Shown piece by piece: positions 60,271-64,000 of a stretch of DNA of 64,000 nucleotides. Location of the stretch: the NCBI GenBank assembly GCA_036279355.1, contig DASUJH010000024.1, positions 1 through 64,000 on the forward strand, given 5' to 3'. This DNA is from Gemmatimonadales bacterium (lineage in GTDB: Bacteria; Gemmatimonadota; Gemmatimonadetes; Gemmatimonadales; GWC2-71-9). The notes beneath the pieces are model-generated. The model was given only the letters and a program-made list of their open reading frames with translations, was not told the DNA's origin and ran no database searches. How positions within the stretch are numbered: position 1 is the first letter of the stretch; the number at the start of each line of letters is the position of its first letter. The translations under genes and the position numbers were made by a program.

Positions 60271-62042
60271 CTGAGATCCCTCGCGCCGTGGGCGCTCGCT
60301 GCCGGCGCACTGGCCTCGTTCGGCGTCGCGCCGGTTCGCGCGGCGCAGGCGGTGGAGGCGCAAGCCCCCGACCCCGCCGTCGATCGAATCCTCGCCACCC
60401 TCTCGCTCCACGACCGCGCCGCGCAGCTCGTGATGCCGTGGCTGCCGGGCACCTACGCATCCGCCGACGACCCATCGGGGGCGACGGTGCGGCGCTGGGT
60501 GGATTCGCTGCACGTGGGCGGTCTCATTGTCTCGGTTGGTTCGCCGCTCGATATCGCGGCCAGGCTCAACCGATTGCAGCGGCGCTCGCGGTTGCCGCTC
60601 CTCATCGCCTCGGACCTCGAGGAGGGAACCGCGCGGCGGCTCGCAGGCGGCACGGCATTCCCCACCAATATGGGCGTGGCCGCCGGCGGCAGGGAATCCG
60701 ACGCGTACGCCATGGGCCGCGTGACCGCGGAGGAGGGGCGCGCCGTCGGCATCCGGCTCGCCTTCGCGCCGGTGGCCGACGTGAACAGCAATCCCGACAA
60801 TCCGATCATCAACGTCCGCTCCTTCGGCGCCGACCCGCGGGCAGTGGCGCGGTTCGTCTCGGCCGAGGTGCGCGGCATGCAGGAGCACGGGGTCCTCGCC
60901 ACCGTCAAGCATTTCCCCGGTCACGGGGACACCGATATCAACTCGCACCTGTCGCTCCCGGTGATCCACGCCGACTGGGCGCGCCTCGATTCGCTCGAGC
61001 TGGTCCCGTTCCGCGCAGCGATCGCGGCGGGTGCGGCGGGCGTCATGTCGGCCCACATCGCGGTGCCGGCGCTCGATGGCGGGCGCACCGAGCCCGGCAC
61101 GATCGACCCCGGCATGCTCACCGGCGTGCTGCGCGATTCGCTCGGGTTCCGCGGCCTCGTCGTGACCGACGCGCTCGACATGGCCGGCCTGGTCCGGGGC
61201 TGGGGCGCGGACGACGCGCCGGTGCTCGCCCTCATGGCGGGCGCCGACCTGCTGCTCCAGCCGGCTGATCCCGACGGCGCCGTCGACGCGATCGTGCGCG
61301 CGGTGCGCGACGGCCGGATTACCCGTGCGCGCCTCGACCGGTCAGTGCGCAGGGTACTCGCGATGAAGCATCGCGCGGGACTTTTTCGCCATCGCACGGT
61401 ACCGCTCGACGGCGTCTCCCGCGCCGTGGGGAGCGCGGAACATCTCGCCGTCGCGAGCGGCGTCGCGACCCGCTCGATCGTACTGCTCGACGACGGTGCC
61501 GGCGCGCTCGACAGCCTCCGGAGCGCGCCCCGGCGCGTTGCGCTCGTGGCGTACGGTGAGGAGCCGCAGATTCCGGTGGGCCACGCACTCGCCGCAGGTC
61601 TTCGCGATGCAGGCGACACGGTGGCGCTATTCCGCCTCTGGCCCGCGAGCGGACCCGCGAGCTACGACTCGGCACGCGCGCTCCTCGGCGGCGCGGGTAC
61701 CGCGCTCTTTGCCGTCGCCGTCCGAGCGATCGCCGGCAACGCGCGCGTAGCGATCCCCGATGCACTCGCGGCGCTCATCAACGCGACGGCCCGCAGCCGT
61801 GCCACCGTGCTGCTGTCCCTCGGCTCGCCCTACATCATTCGGCAGACGCCGGCGGTCGGCACCTATCTCATCGCCTGGTCGGCGAACCCGATCAGCGAGA
61901 CCGCCGCCGCCCGCGCATTGAGCGGTGCAGCGATCGGCGGCCGGCTGCCGATCTCCATCCCGCCCGCGTTTCCGCTCGGCGCCGGCCTCGATCGGCCCGA
62001 GACCCGCCGCGGGGGAACACCCACCCTCACCTCGGAGCGCCG

Positions 62043-62046
<4 letters not shown>
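60253..62046 (+). CDS. nagZ: Beta-N-acetylhexosaminidase, glycoside hydrolase family 3 (NagZ-like)
   Basis: The protein has 597 residues. A signal peptide (PWALAAGALASFGVAPVRA) precedes a GH3 barrel with LLIASDLEEGTARRL, FPTNMGVAA, VKHFPGHGDTDINSH and the nucleophile Asp in VVTDALDMAG, and a C-terminal alpha/beta-sandwich domain. NagZ cuts GlcNAc from GlcNAc-MurNAc fragments. In the classical dyad D-S-H the Asp is Asn here (AAC; NSH). GTG 60253 (or 60265) is the start; TATGAA seven bases before 60253 suggests a leaderless message. Its stop overlaps the transporter start (ATGA). Confidence 0.86.
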
Positions 62047-63821
<1,775 letters not shown>

Positions 63822-63853
63822 CTTTCGCCGAGAATCAGCGGAGGAGTGTCGCA

Positions 63854-64000
63854 ATGAGCAGCATCGAGCAGCAGGCGCCGGCAGCAGGGTTTGCCCTCAC
63901 GATTACGTCTCGCGCCGCGCAAGAGGTGCTCAAGTTCATCGCCGCCGAGCAGGTGCCGGCCGACACGGCCGGTCTCCGGGTGAGCGTGCTCCCGGGCGGC
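63854..64000 (+). CDS. Fe-S cluster carrier/assembly protein of IscA/ErpA/SufA type (N-terminal part)
   Basis: The first 49 residues are in the window; the gene runs off the right edge. LTITSRAAQEVLKFI and AGLRVSVLPGG match the N-terminal half of HesB/IscA proteins, where the conserved cysteine follows the last GG. Such proteins hold or deliver Fe-S clusters. The ATG at 63854 has GGAGGAG upstream. The three family cysteines lie outside the window and cannot be checked. Confidence 0.85.
   Translation, partial: MSSIEQQAPAAGFALTITSRAAQEVLKFIAAEQVPADTAGLRVSVLPGG

Overview
The window is GC-rich chromosomal DNA (no phage, IS, plasmid or CRISPR features) that looks like a Gram-negative, non-proteobacterial genome, most probably Gemmatimonadota. 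This is an inference. It rests on the protein style (Arg/Ala-rich; carboxypeptidase-regulatory plus TonB-plug proteins; a GWxTD-like exported protein), an outer-membrane assembly lipoprotein (BamD-like), a divergent membrane pyrophosphatase, inositol-lipid genes, and very frequent GTG/TTG starts and 4-base ATGA/GTGA gene overlaps. Coding density is very high and no gene-free stretch exceeds about 220 bases.

Layout. 1-10.7 kb (minus): start of an epimerase, a LysM exported protein, ssb, the uvrB-tsaE-tsaB-rimI operon, a bifunctional (p)ppGpp enzyme with a CapK-like ligase and an EVE protein, and radC. 10.8-32.2 kb (minus): a nearly gapless 21-kb run. In transcription order it holds gmd, a GDP-sugar reductase, carB, murB, a complete wbpD-E-B-A cassette, UDP-glucose dehydrogenase, UDP-xylose synthase, a UDP-GlcA 4-epimerase-like gene, two TPR proteins, bamD, nadD, secA and an exported GWxTD-like protein. 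Together the sugar genes can make UDP-GlcA, UDP-Xyl, UDP-GalA, UDP-GlcNAcA, UDP-GlcNAc(3NAc)A and a GDP-6-deoxyhexose, but no glycosyltransferase is present.

32.3-38.8 kb: rpmB (plus) converges through a bidirectional terminator on the ribosomal alpha operon (rpmJ-rpsM-rpsK-rpsD-rpoA-rplQ). Behind it lie a small exported protein, pyrD, an amidase and smpB. 38.9-39.1 kb: tRNA-Leu(CAG), followed at once by a 40-bp-stem hairpin built of 9-base repeats. 39.1-47.3 kb: a MoeB-rhodanese fusion with an Rrf2 regulator, a nucleotidyltransferase-like protein, a metallophosphoesterase, aspartase, a cupin, a barrel-less TonB-plug protein, an MBL hydrolase and thioredoxin reductase.

47.5-54 kb: the E1alpha-E1beta-E2 genes of a 2-oxoacid dehydrogenase lead into two tiny unknown genes, a PHP phosphoesterase and two SDRs. 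54-59 kb: a CDP-alcohol phosphatidyltransferase, inositol-phosphate synthase, a small unknown gene and the divergent H+/Na+ pyrophosphatase. 59-64 kb: head-to-head namZ and nagZ, then a sodium:solute symporter, a likely peptidoglycan-sugar salvage locus, and the start of an IscA/ErpA-type gene.

No clearly unprecedented multi-gene system stands out. The most rewarding spots are the namZ/nagZ/symporter locus (with an Asp-to-Asn change in the NagZ dyad), the tRNA-linked 9-mer hairpin, the divergent pyrophosphatase, the nucleotide-sugar run, and several promoters placed so close to start codons that the mRNAs should be leaderless.
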